64,000 nt of DNA from Syngnathus acus (Eukaryota; Chordata; Actinopteri; Syngnathiformes; Syngnathidae). Location of the stretch: NCBI RefSeq assembly GCF_901709675.1, contig NC_051097.1, positions 5,327,039-5,391,038 on the forward strand, read 5' to 3'. Numbering within the stretch: position 1 is the stretch's first letter; every line of letters begins with the position of its first letter. Of the stretch, positions 47,973 through 59,400 are shown piece by piece. Both the position numbers and the translations under genes were made by a program. The notes under the pieces are model-generated. The model did no database searches, was not told the DNA's origin, and saw only the letters and a program-made list of their open reading frames with translations.

Positions 47973-50318
47973 TGAAATAAAGAAGAACATCTTGGTGACG
48001 TCAACGAAGGAAATACACATGACTGGAAATAGTGCGCACTTGTAAAATTTTAAGCTGCGTGCTGTGACGTCTTGCCATTTCAAGCCCTAAATTGCATAAA
48101 TGAAACAAAAACAATGGCAGTGTCTTACATTTGGACATGAACTCTTGCGCATTCATCAAACCATTGCCCATTGTTTTCCACCCAGAAGGAATGAGGAAGG
48201 AGGAGGGCCAAGTCCAATCCTGCCCAACAAGCATGTTTTTTTTTTTTTTTTAAATGCGCGTTTATTATCCATTTTCATTGCTGCTTATCCTGTCAGCAGT
48301 GTTGTCTTTTATTTTTATTCAAATTAAATATAAACAGGTTTTTACTCCTTCCTGTATATTTATTATATTATATTATACTATATATTTATTATACTATTAT
48401 TTTTAGAAAACCTGATCTATCTCCAAAACACAAACAATTCCTTCAGTCAGGTTTGTCATTGCAAATAAAGGACGAAGCAAATATGAAAGGGCTCACGGTC
48501 TCGAGTCAAAAAATGATCATATGAGAAATATGACCACTGCAAAACTCAGACGATGAATTACAAAGGTTAGCGCTAGCTATACTCGTCACTCGTCTAAGGT
48601 GTCAATTTTTATGCCAGTTCCCGTTGACCCTGTGGCACCAGTAAAGGTCACTCGGAGGCCTGCATCCGAGTCAGCACCTTGCCTTTTTGGGACCGGGACA
48701 TTTCATCTCATGCTTACGGCAATTCAATTCCATACGTATTAAATCAGTTGATTTACTGTTTGCATTTTAAATGCAACAGGAACCCACCACCTCAATAATG
48801 TCCTAAATTTATTTTTTAACCTGCTAAAAAAAGAGCCCGTCGCAGCTGTTGTGAAGGGATCGTGTGTCAGGCGAGCGAGGCGTTCATTGACTCCCAAGGC
48901 GTGTAAAAGGCAAGTGGCGCATTCCACCTTTGGTTGCTGTGGAGAGGCACTCGCTCTTGTGATTCAATGAGGTCCAAGCGCTTGCTGGCCCTTTAAGGCA
49001 AGCAGACAGTCGATGTAGAAGACCCTTTGACGTCAGAGCAGTGGGCGATATTTACTGGTGGAGCTCATGTCAGTGCATGCAGCCTGACTTCCACAAAACC
49101 CATTCGAGTTAATCGATAGGCTGCTGCGAAATTGCCATTACGGACATGTTTCAACTATACTGCAAAATGGACGCTAATGGACGCAGATGGAAAAATGTTA
49201 TAGCACAAGAAGGCATGCTCTTCACAGTGCTATTAAGCCACTGCATTGTTGCTTAACATCCCCGGTCGTCTGTGTTATGAAACACAAAAAGTTCACTTCA
49301 GTCTTTTCTAGACTTTGTCTTAAATCACATTTGGATTTTTTCCATTTTTTTCTGCCTGTGCCTCTGTGAAGTCAATCATGCATTCTTCTTGCCTCCAAAG
49401 TGAACTTTGCCTTCACTTTTGTCCTTCTTGGACCTCATTTTGATTGACAGATGTCCAGGTCTCCCCCCCTCCAACAATCTTCAATTTGGTTCTTGCTGGA
49501 CTCAATTACAAAAATTGACAGAGGTGGTGACTTTTTCAACTCTAATGAAATCATCTCAAATACTTAATTTTTTTCCCTTCCTGGACCTCATGATGATTGA
49601 CAGCTGGACTTCCTATCTTTGAAAAAGTCTCGTCTTTTTTTTGTGATAAGTTGGTACTCCATAGGTCTCCTCCTCCCGCCTAGGCTTACTTTCTGAGTTG
49701 CTGTGAAGTCCATACTGCCTTCTTGCCTGCACTGCCACCATGACATAAATTTTAAGTCAACTCTGCTGTTACTTGGGGCCTTCATATAATTCCCCAGTAG
49801 GGCAAGAGGCCTAACACTTTGGAAGTCACTAGTTGAACATGCCTTCACTTGTCTTGAGCAACACAACACCCTTCATCCATTTTTCTTTTTTTTTTTTTTT
49901 TAAAGATGGCATGAACCTTGCCATCATTCTATTGCCTGACATTAGGATGAACCCTGCCTTCACTTTGGTCCTACCTTTTCCTCCTCCCTGATAGAAATTT
50001 GTGGACCTAAGCCACAAAGAGAAGTTGAAATCAAACCACCAAGCCTTTTTTTGTCCTCCCACTATACCTTCTCGACGCATCATCAACCCCATTTCTCCTA
50101 TCTGCACTACCTCTGTGCTGGAACTTGAAATCAAGTGCGAGTTCATCAACCTCTGCCTTCTTGTTCATCTTGCATCTTCTCCATGCCAAAGATGCCAACC
50201 AGGCTACATCTCCTCAGTGTGACTTTCAAATGAAACCAACCCTCCCCTTCCCATTTGACAAAGATGACGTCACCCCACTGCCTTCTCGTTCTCCTTCATT
50301 TGCATCCTTGGTACTAAC
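47973..50318 (-). other. ak1: ak1 5' UTR intron with pyrimidine-rich repeats
   Basis: No coding exon is seen. The 49390-50350 part is strongly pyrimidine-rich and has repeated words such as CTTGGACCTCAT...GATTGACAG (near 49427 and again near 49580). It looks like a degenerate repeat array. AT microsatellite-like sequence lies at 48356-48405. Confidence 0.5.
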
Positions 50319-50430
50319 CTGTCCTATGTCTTCTGTCTCCTGATCTCCCGGTACGAGGGGCTGGCCGCTGACCCTGTGGATCTCCCCAGCAGTGAGTGGG
50401 CGAGCAAACGTGCACAGTTCCTGCTGAACG
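50319..50430 (-). other. ak1: Candidate 5' UTR exon of ak1
   Basis: This stretch starts about 26-30 nt below a TATA box and ends at GGACAG|GTTAGT, a good donor. It would be spliced to the short exon carrying ATG at 47940. Confidence 0.5.
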
Positions 50431-50455
50431 GCAGCCCTCCCTCCCCCACGTAACG

Positions 50456-50465
50456 CCTTTTTATA
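50456..50465 (-). promoter_or_regulatory. ak1: TATA box of ak1
   Basis: TATAAAAAGG on the minus strand is a near-perfect TATA box in otherwise GC-balanced DNA, about 2.5 kb upstream of the ak1 ATG and in the correct orientation. A start near 50430 is predicted. A strong TATA box fits a tissue-specific (muscle-type) promoter. Confidence 0.65.
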
Positions 50466-50469
50466 GCAC

Positions 50470-51990
50470 GGCTGAGCTTGCGCTGTCTGCCTGCGCTGCA
50501 TTCTGGGTAAGAGGGCAGCGGAGGAGATAAGGAGGGGAGGGGGAGTACGAGTGGTCGGAGGAGGCAGGGGTGAAATTACAGAGAAGGCTGAGACCTGGAA
50601 AAGATGGCAGTTGTACAAATATTTTTTTTCCCTGTATTATTTCCTCTTCTGTATAAATACAGACTGGAAACATGGGACAACACCTAATTTATGTAGAGCC
50701 TATTTAAAAAAAAAAAGTAATTGTTCCACTTTGTTATTCTGTTGTTTTTCAAGACAAATAGCTCTACTGTACTTCATAAGAAATAGTAACAGTATCATTT
50801 TATTTATTTTACAATACTGATCAATCTAAAGTGTTGAAAATGGCTTGCTCTCTTTGACAATGCATTGTTTAAACAAATGACACGATGCCTACTGATATGC
50901 CTTTGAGTATTGTTATATTGTCTGTTTACATGTGTTGCTGCCCCGTCTGTGTTCAAATGTAAATAGCACTGAACTCAATTCAATTTCTGATTGCGGGACA
51001 CCATGTGACTGGTACTGTGCACAGTTGCTGTTAGAAAAATGTATATATATGTTATCATGCGTTCTCTAATCAATGCTTTACCGCAATATTACTGCAATAC
51101 ATGCTTGCTGCTAGGCCTTGTTGTTTCTATGTTGTACCACAGAAGAGAGGTTACGGCTGGGTCAGACAGGATGCGGCTGACAACTCAGCAAGAAGAAGAC
51201 ATCTACTGAAACAATTGAAACAAAGACAATTCCGAGAAACAACACGCCTCACCGCAGCCTCACGCACTCTTTGGAACGACAAGCAAACATCACGTTTCCT
51301 GTTCTTATTGTAGAGACAAAGAGTGGTTGCTGATCGCTTAAATTGCCATATAAGTATGTAACACCTTGCGCTTTTTAGCTTACGAGGCAAAGCCCACACG
51401 CTTTCCCCCTTCCCTTTAGGAGCTTTTGTCTCACACTGTGGGTAGGGCAAATCCAAATAAAAAGAGCAGGAGTGCAAACAGATATTTAGTGTAGTGAGAT
51501 TGTTGTAAGCTATCTGTTCTGCACTCCTCGCGAGAAAAGAATTAATATTCTGTCTCACTTGTGGTTTGTCTGCTGATACTTTTCTCTTAACACTTATTCA
51601 GTCGGCGAATTAAACCTGACAGTTGCACAAATGTCCTTCTGGATTTGTGTAAAAGGTAGATAAATGTTGACGTAGTAATTTTGCAGCTCAGCGTAAAGGG
51701 AAGTACATTTATTACTACAGTTTGTATTTGACTAATCTATAAAGAAGTGAATCGCTGCAATGATATTTGGGAGGCTTTTGCTTAGTAGGGAAAAGAATGA
51801 GAGAAAAAGTCAAACAGGGTAACCAAAAAAAAAAACATGGGCCTGAATTCAAATCTAGTTTGGGTGACCTGTTCACATTCCAACACAAGGAATGTTTTGT
51901 TAAGAGGCCTTTTGTGCTTCGTCTTAACAAACATTGTGAAATGCCACCTATTCAATGCAATGTCTGTAAACTAATACGTGTAATTACAAG
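50470..51990. other. ak1-gpsm1 intergenic region
   Basis: About 1.5 kb without supported exons. No element, tRNA or conserved open frame was recognised. Confidence 0.55.
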
Positions 51991-52017
51991 CACCGATCAA
52001 TAAATCTCAAGAACATT

Positions 52018-52023
52018 TTTATT
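52018..52023 (-). terminator. gpsm1: Candidate poly(A) signal of gpsm1
   Basis: AATAAA on the minus strand lies about 1.26 kb after the stop and is followed by a T/GT-rich stretch. An AATAAA on the plus strand (51999-52004) faces it. A nearer AATAAA at 53228-53233, only about 45 nt past the stop, is a weaker option. Confidence 0.45.
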
Positions 52024-52869
52024 AAAAGCATGGCAAAATTACTTGTATCCCCCAAACGGAACATAAATAAAAAATATATTTATATACTGTATATATACAA
52101 ATTATGGCAGTGACAAATGGAAGCGTACCTGGTAAGTTAAATCACAAAAACTGCAGCTCCCAATTTTCTTTCCTCTGCAGAGTTATACTTTGAGGTACAA
52201 AAATGAGGTATGAGCCACCTTTGTATATATATGTTAGAAGAGGGGAAAAATAAAGGAAACACCTAGCAGGTCATACGAACAATTTTCGTACCATTAAACT
52301 GATCACATTACTCACAGCTTAAAAACGTCTTGAGCTGGCTTGTCTTCACGTCAAGGAGTTTCCTCTGCCGACGTCTCACAGCCCTTTTTTGCGTACTTAT
52401 CTAACAAAAATGCAGAGTTTCAGCATGGGTCAAGTGCAATATCACTACAGCATTACTGCGGACAGGGGCGCTTAACCAGCAATACTCCCAATACATTGAA
52501 TTACAGAGGTAAATACAGGGCTTTGACCACATGGGCGCATTGTCATGTACATTAACTGCGATCCGGACGACACATTTCCGAACACTGACCTGTACTTTTT
52601 GCTCAGGAATCTCACTTAATTTAATTACAACTATTAAGCATCGCATGCTTTCGAATTTTACTACTGTGTAGGATAAACTACAGTAATAACATCACTGAAC
52701 ATCAGTGACACCAGTCTTATATGAATGCTTAAAGCAGCAATAATTCAAGCATTATTTTTATCATTAGTTTTTGCCTAAAAATCATTAAAACAAGATTTGG
52801 CATTTACCTTATAGCACATGTACACATGTGCTAACCACTCATCCGCCATGTTGCCCATTAAATAAATAC

Positions 52870-52883
52870 GGGGGGGGGGGGGG
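52870..52883. repeat. Poly-G run (14 nt)
   Basis: An uninterrupted G run in the gpsm1 3' region, read as poly-C in the transcript. Confidence 0.9.
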
Positions 52884-53277
52884 AAAAGAACTTAAGTGAT
52901 TAAATGTGTTACTAATGTCCATAAATCGGATTTTAGATTCCTGTGCAAAATCATTGAGCGTTAGAATTTAGATGAGTCCTAAACAGTTGGTGTGCTTCTA
53001 CAAATACAATCTTGAGTCTGGCAACAGAAAATGCTGATTAAGGCATTAGATATGAGTTCACACGTTACGTTATTTAACGTCAAGGTGGTCAAATATTGAA
53101 AAAATCCCATGATCGTGCAAAACTGCGCATGTTTCCCCATTATATTTACACATATGAATTAAATGGCACCACCTGTTGCACGGGGGACATTTTTTGCTAG
53201 CAAGCGGCTGGCTCGTCTTGACGTGCATTTATTATCGTCTCGGGTTGTTGGGCCGAGAGCCCGCTTTGCCTACATCA

Positions 53278-53484
53278 CTAACTGAGGAAGCCGCCGGGTG
53301 GCTCAGGATCGGGCGAATCCTCTCCTGGGCTGTCCTGCTCGTCGTTGGACAGGTGGACACGCTGCTCGTCCATGCGCTTGGCTTGCACCCGCTGGATTAA
53401 ACTGAAGAAGTCCTCGTCGGGCACGGTGGGCGCATGAGGGCCCGCTTCAGGCGGGGAACATCGCTGGTCGTCGATCCGAGAGGA
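53278..53484 (-). CDS. gpsm1: gpsm1 exon 14: GoLoco 3 end, GoLoco 4, stop
   Basis: This 207-nt exon begins SSRIDDQRC, completing GoLoco 3. It then encodes DEDFFSLIQRVQAKRMDEQR (GoLoco 4), an acidic/proline tail and a TAG stop. Confidence 0.95.
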   Translation of the reverse strand, partial: SSRIDDQRCSPPEAGPHAPTVPDEDFFSLIQRVQAKRMDEQRVHLSNDEQDSPGEDSPDPEPPGGFLS

Positions 53485-56400
53485 CTGCCATCACACACAA
53501 AATGTTAAATATTCAACATTCATTTGCGTATAGTTGCTGTATTGACTTAAAGGTGGGCTTAGTACTTCAATCCATCATGTCCATGTCTAATTAATCTGTC
53601 GATTAATCGATGATGGGATTAAAAAAAAAAAAGCATGTTTTAATTTGCATCCCTTTGTTCAAAAATAGGATATACATGAATATAATATTGTCCAAAAATG
53701 CAAAATACCGATCTACAGTTAGTGCAGTGTTTACCTGGCACTTGATGAGCATGTTGAAGAAGTCGTCACTGGGTTCCTGCTCCCCCTCCCCCACCAGGTG
53801 TCCCAGGTTGTTCTGTGTGATCCTGAGACCCGGAAGGCTCCCCACGTTGACGCGCTGGTCATCCAGGCGGCGACTCTGAGAGCTGGCGATCAAATCAAAC
53901 AGCTCCTCCGTCTGGGGGGAGGTGGTCACTGCGGGATCTTAAAAGGGAGGGGGGCTTAGTTTCACATTGATTTATCGAGTGAATACCAAGCAACTGACCA
54001 ATCATGTCGCACAGTGCGTTGCCGTCTTGGCCGTCGCCGTTTTGTGATCCATCGAGGCGGCAGCGCTGATCGTCCATGCGGCTGCTTTGGAACTTGCTGA
54101 GCAGGTCGAAAAAGCAGTCCTCATCAGAAGGGTCACGGCCAATGTTCTAGCACACATAACACGCAAGCAAGGTCAGTCATTTTAGGAAAAAACCTAAGCT
54201 GCCCATGAGATAACTAAACAGAGTGTCCATTATAATTATGCATAATGAAGCTTGTCCTTTTGAGTAGCATGGGGAAATAATTTGATGGCATCACAAGAGC
54301 TCCATTAGTGCAACGTGACTGTCCTCTTTCACAGCTGTTCTACACTTTTATTCCCAGAAGTGTTACAATTAGATAAGCAGAGTCTTCTTTTGGAGTTGGG
54401 GGAGAGAAAAAAAAAAATATATCAACCCAGAACAAAACTCAAGACAAAAGTTCTCATGATTCTTCAACAATTCCAAACCCCAGGGCAAAGTTCCTGTGGT
54501 GAAGTCGACCATAAGACAGGGAGATGTTGTTCATGATTTATACTTTGAAGTACTTTTTTAGAACTAGGCACATTGAAAATGTGCGGAAAAAAATAACCGG
54601 CACGTGTGGACCTTATTTAAACTTCAATACTCTGCAATTCCTACCAGTTCCAGGTAATGCCAGTTATAATGCAGCCAGTACCTCATATGATGTATAAAAT
54701 AAAAAATTAAAAATACATCATTGATGCAGCTTTGACAGTATCTCGAAAATCGAAGACTGACTTTTCTCCTTAACTCCGTGTCGTTCATAAATTACAGCCA
54801 CACATCTTAAAAAGGGCAGTGTAAATTGGGATTTACACAAACAGGATCCATCCTGCATCTGATACGAGCTCAGAGGTGGAAATTCACAAGGATCAACTTT
54901 GACTCCCAACTTTCTGCTGTTTTTGTAGAAGAGAACCACAGCACAGATTTTAGGACATAGTCAGCGGCCATTGTGGGGACCATCACCTCTGTGCCAATAT
55001 GGTGCGGGACTGTTTGCTCTTGGTGGCAGCCAGAGATGCTACACAGACACAATTACGAACAAAAAGTTTCAAAAGATCACTGTAGCTAACTTCTCAGGAA
55101 ACAAGTCGTGGTATTTTTCAGTTTTCGCGCTTTAAATAAAAGTTGAGTTGACTACGCCTCACGGCATAATGTAAAGTAGGTCAGCAGAAGTCCACATTGC
55201 CGTCGGCAGCGACAGACACAATTTTGATTCATTTGAATTTACCTTTGAACCACTGCAGCTCGGAAAACGTTACATGGACACATACGCGAGCGTGAAGACA
55301 AACTTTGCTCCTGAAAACGTGAATGAAACAACTCACCGGCTGCTGCGCTTCCTCTTCCCAACTCGCCCTCTGTCATTCCTCTCCCCTTACGTCCCCCCCG
55401 AGCACCTTACATCCCTCAAAGCCCCTCTCCTCCCCAATTGTGTCCTTCTATTGCAGCCAACTCCGCTTTCAAGCGCATACTCCCTCCCTCCGTCTCTCTC
55501 GCCCTCGCTCTCTCTCTTCTGCGAGTCGTTTTTGTGCCATTCAGCCACTGTGGGAAAACAAGTCATTATGGGAAGGCTTGGCGCTGGGGAGGGGGTGGGA
55601 AGCGCTTCTGTGATCAAGGTCACATTATCACTGTGCTGGTGGGGGGGGAGGGCGCAGTTATGAGTAGGTTGCATGCCAACGTTGGCAACACTTGGGCAAC
55701 AATGTCAAGCCACCATTGTTTCCATGCCAACGATCATATAATGAATTAAGCGTAATCAATATTGACAAGAGTTTTTTAGAATGCGATTGCAATTAATTCA
55801 GACCCAACTCATTTGCTGCCCTAATGGACTGTCTTGAAGTCCAAGCGGAGAAAGTAAACAAAAGTTAGTTACTAACGTTGCAATACGGTTTATTCCCCCA
55901 ACACAGAATGAAATGAGGTTCTAATTAGCACGTCAAAAGCCTCTTTAGCGCTGCCTATGAAACCAACATGTTTGTTTTTTTTCCACCCCGTTTGGCACCT
56001 CTAAGAAATTCAGCTCAAAGGAAAATAAGATGAGGGGTGAGTTCCTGTCCACGGTGGGCAACCTGTTACATCATGTTGAGCAAGCTCGAGGGAAATTAAA
56101 AGAATCCCCAAATTAACCTGGCTAATTGTGTCTCATATAATGAAAGGACACGTAGGACATGGAGTAAAAGTATAATTGAAAGACAAGCGTAACAGTGATG
56201 CAAATGTAATCTCCCGAGCACAGGTGTCAAACTCAAGGCCCGGGGGCCGGAAACGGCCCGCCACATCATTTTATGTGGCCCGCGAAGACAAATTGTGCAT
56301 CGACTTCATGTGTCAATACTAAAATTACAAATTGTCTTCATTTTTAAAAGCTACAGACATTGCTAGCAATTTTTAATTACCATGCATCTTTTTAAAATAT

Positions 56401-59400
56401 TTGAACAATTTTTACTCGTGTCTGATTTCAAAGCTCATTTAGTTTGTTGTGTAGCCTATACTGTATATAATATTTGCGTTGACAGTCATAACGGCCCTCC
56501 GACGGAAACTACGAGTACAATGCGGCCCGTGAAAAAAAAAAAGAGTTTGACACCCCTGTTGCTTATTATCTTAAAATCTAGACATCAGAACTTGTAGTCT
56601 TGTCTACTCACTGGAACGGGAGGCGAGACTTGCAGATTGATGTCGTCAGCATCGACGGGAGAGTCCAACCAGGGTCTTTCGTCTGACGAACGGCTATCGG
56701 GATAGCCTTTCCTTTTCGCCGATTGACTCGTAGACCTTCTGGGTAAGCTTTCGGTCTCGTGGCCCTCACCGTCCTACGAAAAATGAGTCGTTAAGAGATA
56801 GTCAAACGCAAAGAGGGACAACTTGCGACAGCTTGTTTACCTTATAAGAAGATAACTTCCACAGCTCCACACTGTCCATGCTGTCCCTCTTAGTGAATTT
56901 GGGCCTCGCTCCTTGAGGGAAGCGTAACAAGGACATCATGAGACAACACGAAGCTTGTTGCCGGTGGCCACGTTGTGGTCACAGCGGCGTTGACGCAAAT
57001 GAATAAGAGTCTGTCTGACTGTTCGGATGCCGTGGAGAAAATGGACGACCTTAATGTTGAGTTGTCAGCCGACAGACACACCGCATTTTAACACGGCTGT
57101 GTGTGCATGTGACCCAAAAAGACATACAAGTCACGAGAATTTCCCCCAAAATGTGTTTAGTATTCTTGTGTGAACTACTGTGACTAAAGCAATGATACTA
57201 ACTCAGTTGATTACCGTAATTTTCGGACTATAAGTCGCACCGGAGTATAAGTCGCACCAGCCATAAAATGCCCAAAAAAGTGAAAAAAAACATATATATG
57301 TACCGTAATTTTCGGACTATAAGTCGCACCGGAGTATAAGTCGCACCAGCCATAAAATGCCCAAAAAAGTGAAAAAAAACATATATATGTATATAAGTCG
57401 CTCCTGAGTATAAGTCGCCCCCCCACCCAAACTATGAAAAACACCGCGACTTATAGTCCGAAAATTACGGTATATAAGTCGCTCCTGAGTATAAGTCGCC
57501 CCCCCCACCCAAACTATGAAAAAAACCGCGACTTATAGTCCGAAAATTACGGTACTTAGATATTTAAGTATAACATATCAATTTATTTATATATCTTTAT
57601 TTATACCCAATATTAGCCAAAAGAATCAGATAAGAGGCTAACGGAAGCAAAACCAACTCAAGTTGTGTGTCACCTTGCATCTCAAACTCTGAACTGGAAG
57701 GTGAAAGGTCGCCGTCACTAACACCCAGCGCCTCCATTAGCTGCTCCACATTCAACCTGGCTGTCAGCTCGCCGTTCCTGTCCCCAATCTGCCGGAGGTA
57801 GAAAATTCATACCTGCATTAAAATGTGTTTGCGTTCATGGTAAAAAAAAAAACAAAAAAACCTCACTTCTTTGGAGATCTCCAGATGTTTGCGGGCATAG
57901 TGGAGCGCTTGTTTGTGATTGGCTAAAGACACGTAGGCGTTCCCCAGACTCCAGCAGGCTCGGCCTTCACCAACCCTGATGGAACACGGGCGGTTCTTTT
58001 GAACTTCCGTAATTGGCTTTGTGTAAATGTCCTTGCTTTACCTGTCGGTGAGATCCTGAGCAATATACAGGTGCTTGAGGTGATACTCTATGGCTCTGTC
58101 ATACTGCTGCAAAAGTGTGTAGGTGTTTCCAAGGCTGTAACAGGCCTGGGCCTCCATCACTTGGTCTCTAAGCTGGCGTGACAGCTGAAGAGTTTTCCTT
58201 CAAGATCCACAAAAAAGGCATTTTGTGTAAGCTTACATGACGCAAACAAATTGAGGGGACTGCTGCACTATATTGCTCAGCTTGTTTTACTTCCTCCGGC
58301 CACCACTAGATGTCAGGCTTCCTTTTCCCTCACCTGTAGTAATCTGTGGCCGTGTTGAACTGGCCCAGGAATATCAGAGCGTTGCCCAAGTTGCTGTAGG
58401 CTCGTCGCTCTGCCGCTTTGTCGCCAAATTCTTTCGCTATGGATAATCTCTATGGGTGACAAGATGCAATCTTGAGTTGAATAACAGAAAATGTTTTGTT
58501 CTTTTATCCAGAGATGGCCACACAATTCTGTCATAACCAAGCTTGAGCTGCCTTTGCCTTTTACTGTCTGATGTGACACAAAACAGGTTTTTTTTATTTA
58601 TTTTTTTCAACTGAGCGGTGACATGAAAAGGAAATAAGATATGCTGGCTTGTGTAAAAGTATGAAAAGATGCTTTCTACAAAGACACTCTCGCATCTCTA
58701 TTCCAGCTCTGATGCTTTCTTCAAACACAGAACATTTCTGGGTCGACTGTCTTCCCACTACTTCCGTTCCTGTAAAACTGTGCTAATTATCTCCATCGCA
58801 GAGTTTGTGCCAAGTACACATTTTGCTCCGGGAGAGATAATGAAGATGCTTAGAATGTCTGACCTGCCTGTGGAACTTGATGGCTTCAACAAAGTTTCCC
58901 AAAAGGTAATGTGTGTTGCCCAGGTTGCCGTACGCTCTGCCCTGAGCAGCTCGATCACCAACTTCTTTCACCAGACACAAGTTCATCCTGACAAAACAGT
59001 ACACAATTTACTGCCCACTGATGGCTTGACAGGAATATCGAGTCCGATGAAGGCGTTTGTGTGTTTTGAATACAAACTCGTAAAAGCTGGTCGCCCGTTG
59101 TAGCGTGTCTCTGACGTCAGCGGGAAGATCTCCGGGCTCTTGGGTGCAGCCCCACAACTGCTGCTTGCCTTTGGCATGGAACACGTTGCCGATGTTGTAA
59201 AGCGCCCGGGCCTCACCCACCTAAAGCGCAATTAAGTCAAAAAAAGCTGTAGTTGATATCCAGAGAAGCGTTTCAGACCTTGTCGCCTTGTTCTTGAGAA
59301 ATATCCAAATGTCTCTGGCAGCAGACGGCAGCTTCGTCAAAGCGGCACAGCACTTTCAGAGTGTTGCCAAGGTTACCGCTGGCTTTTCCTTCTCCGATTC

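Noticed and set aside
50226-50618. 130-residue minus-strand open frame across the ak1 promoter
   Set aside because: It covers the TATA box and start region, is proline/arginine-rich, and has no conserved motif.
58669-59103. 144-residue plus-strand open frame
   Set aside because: It is antisense to gpsm1 TPR exons 4 and 5; the codon pattern reflects the minus-strand protein.
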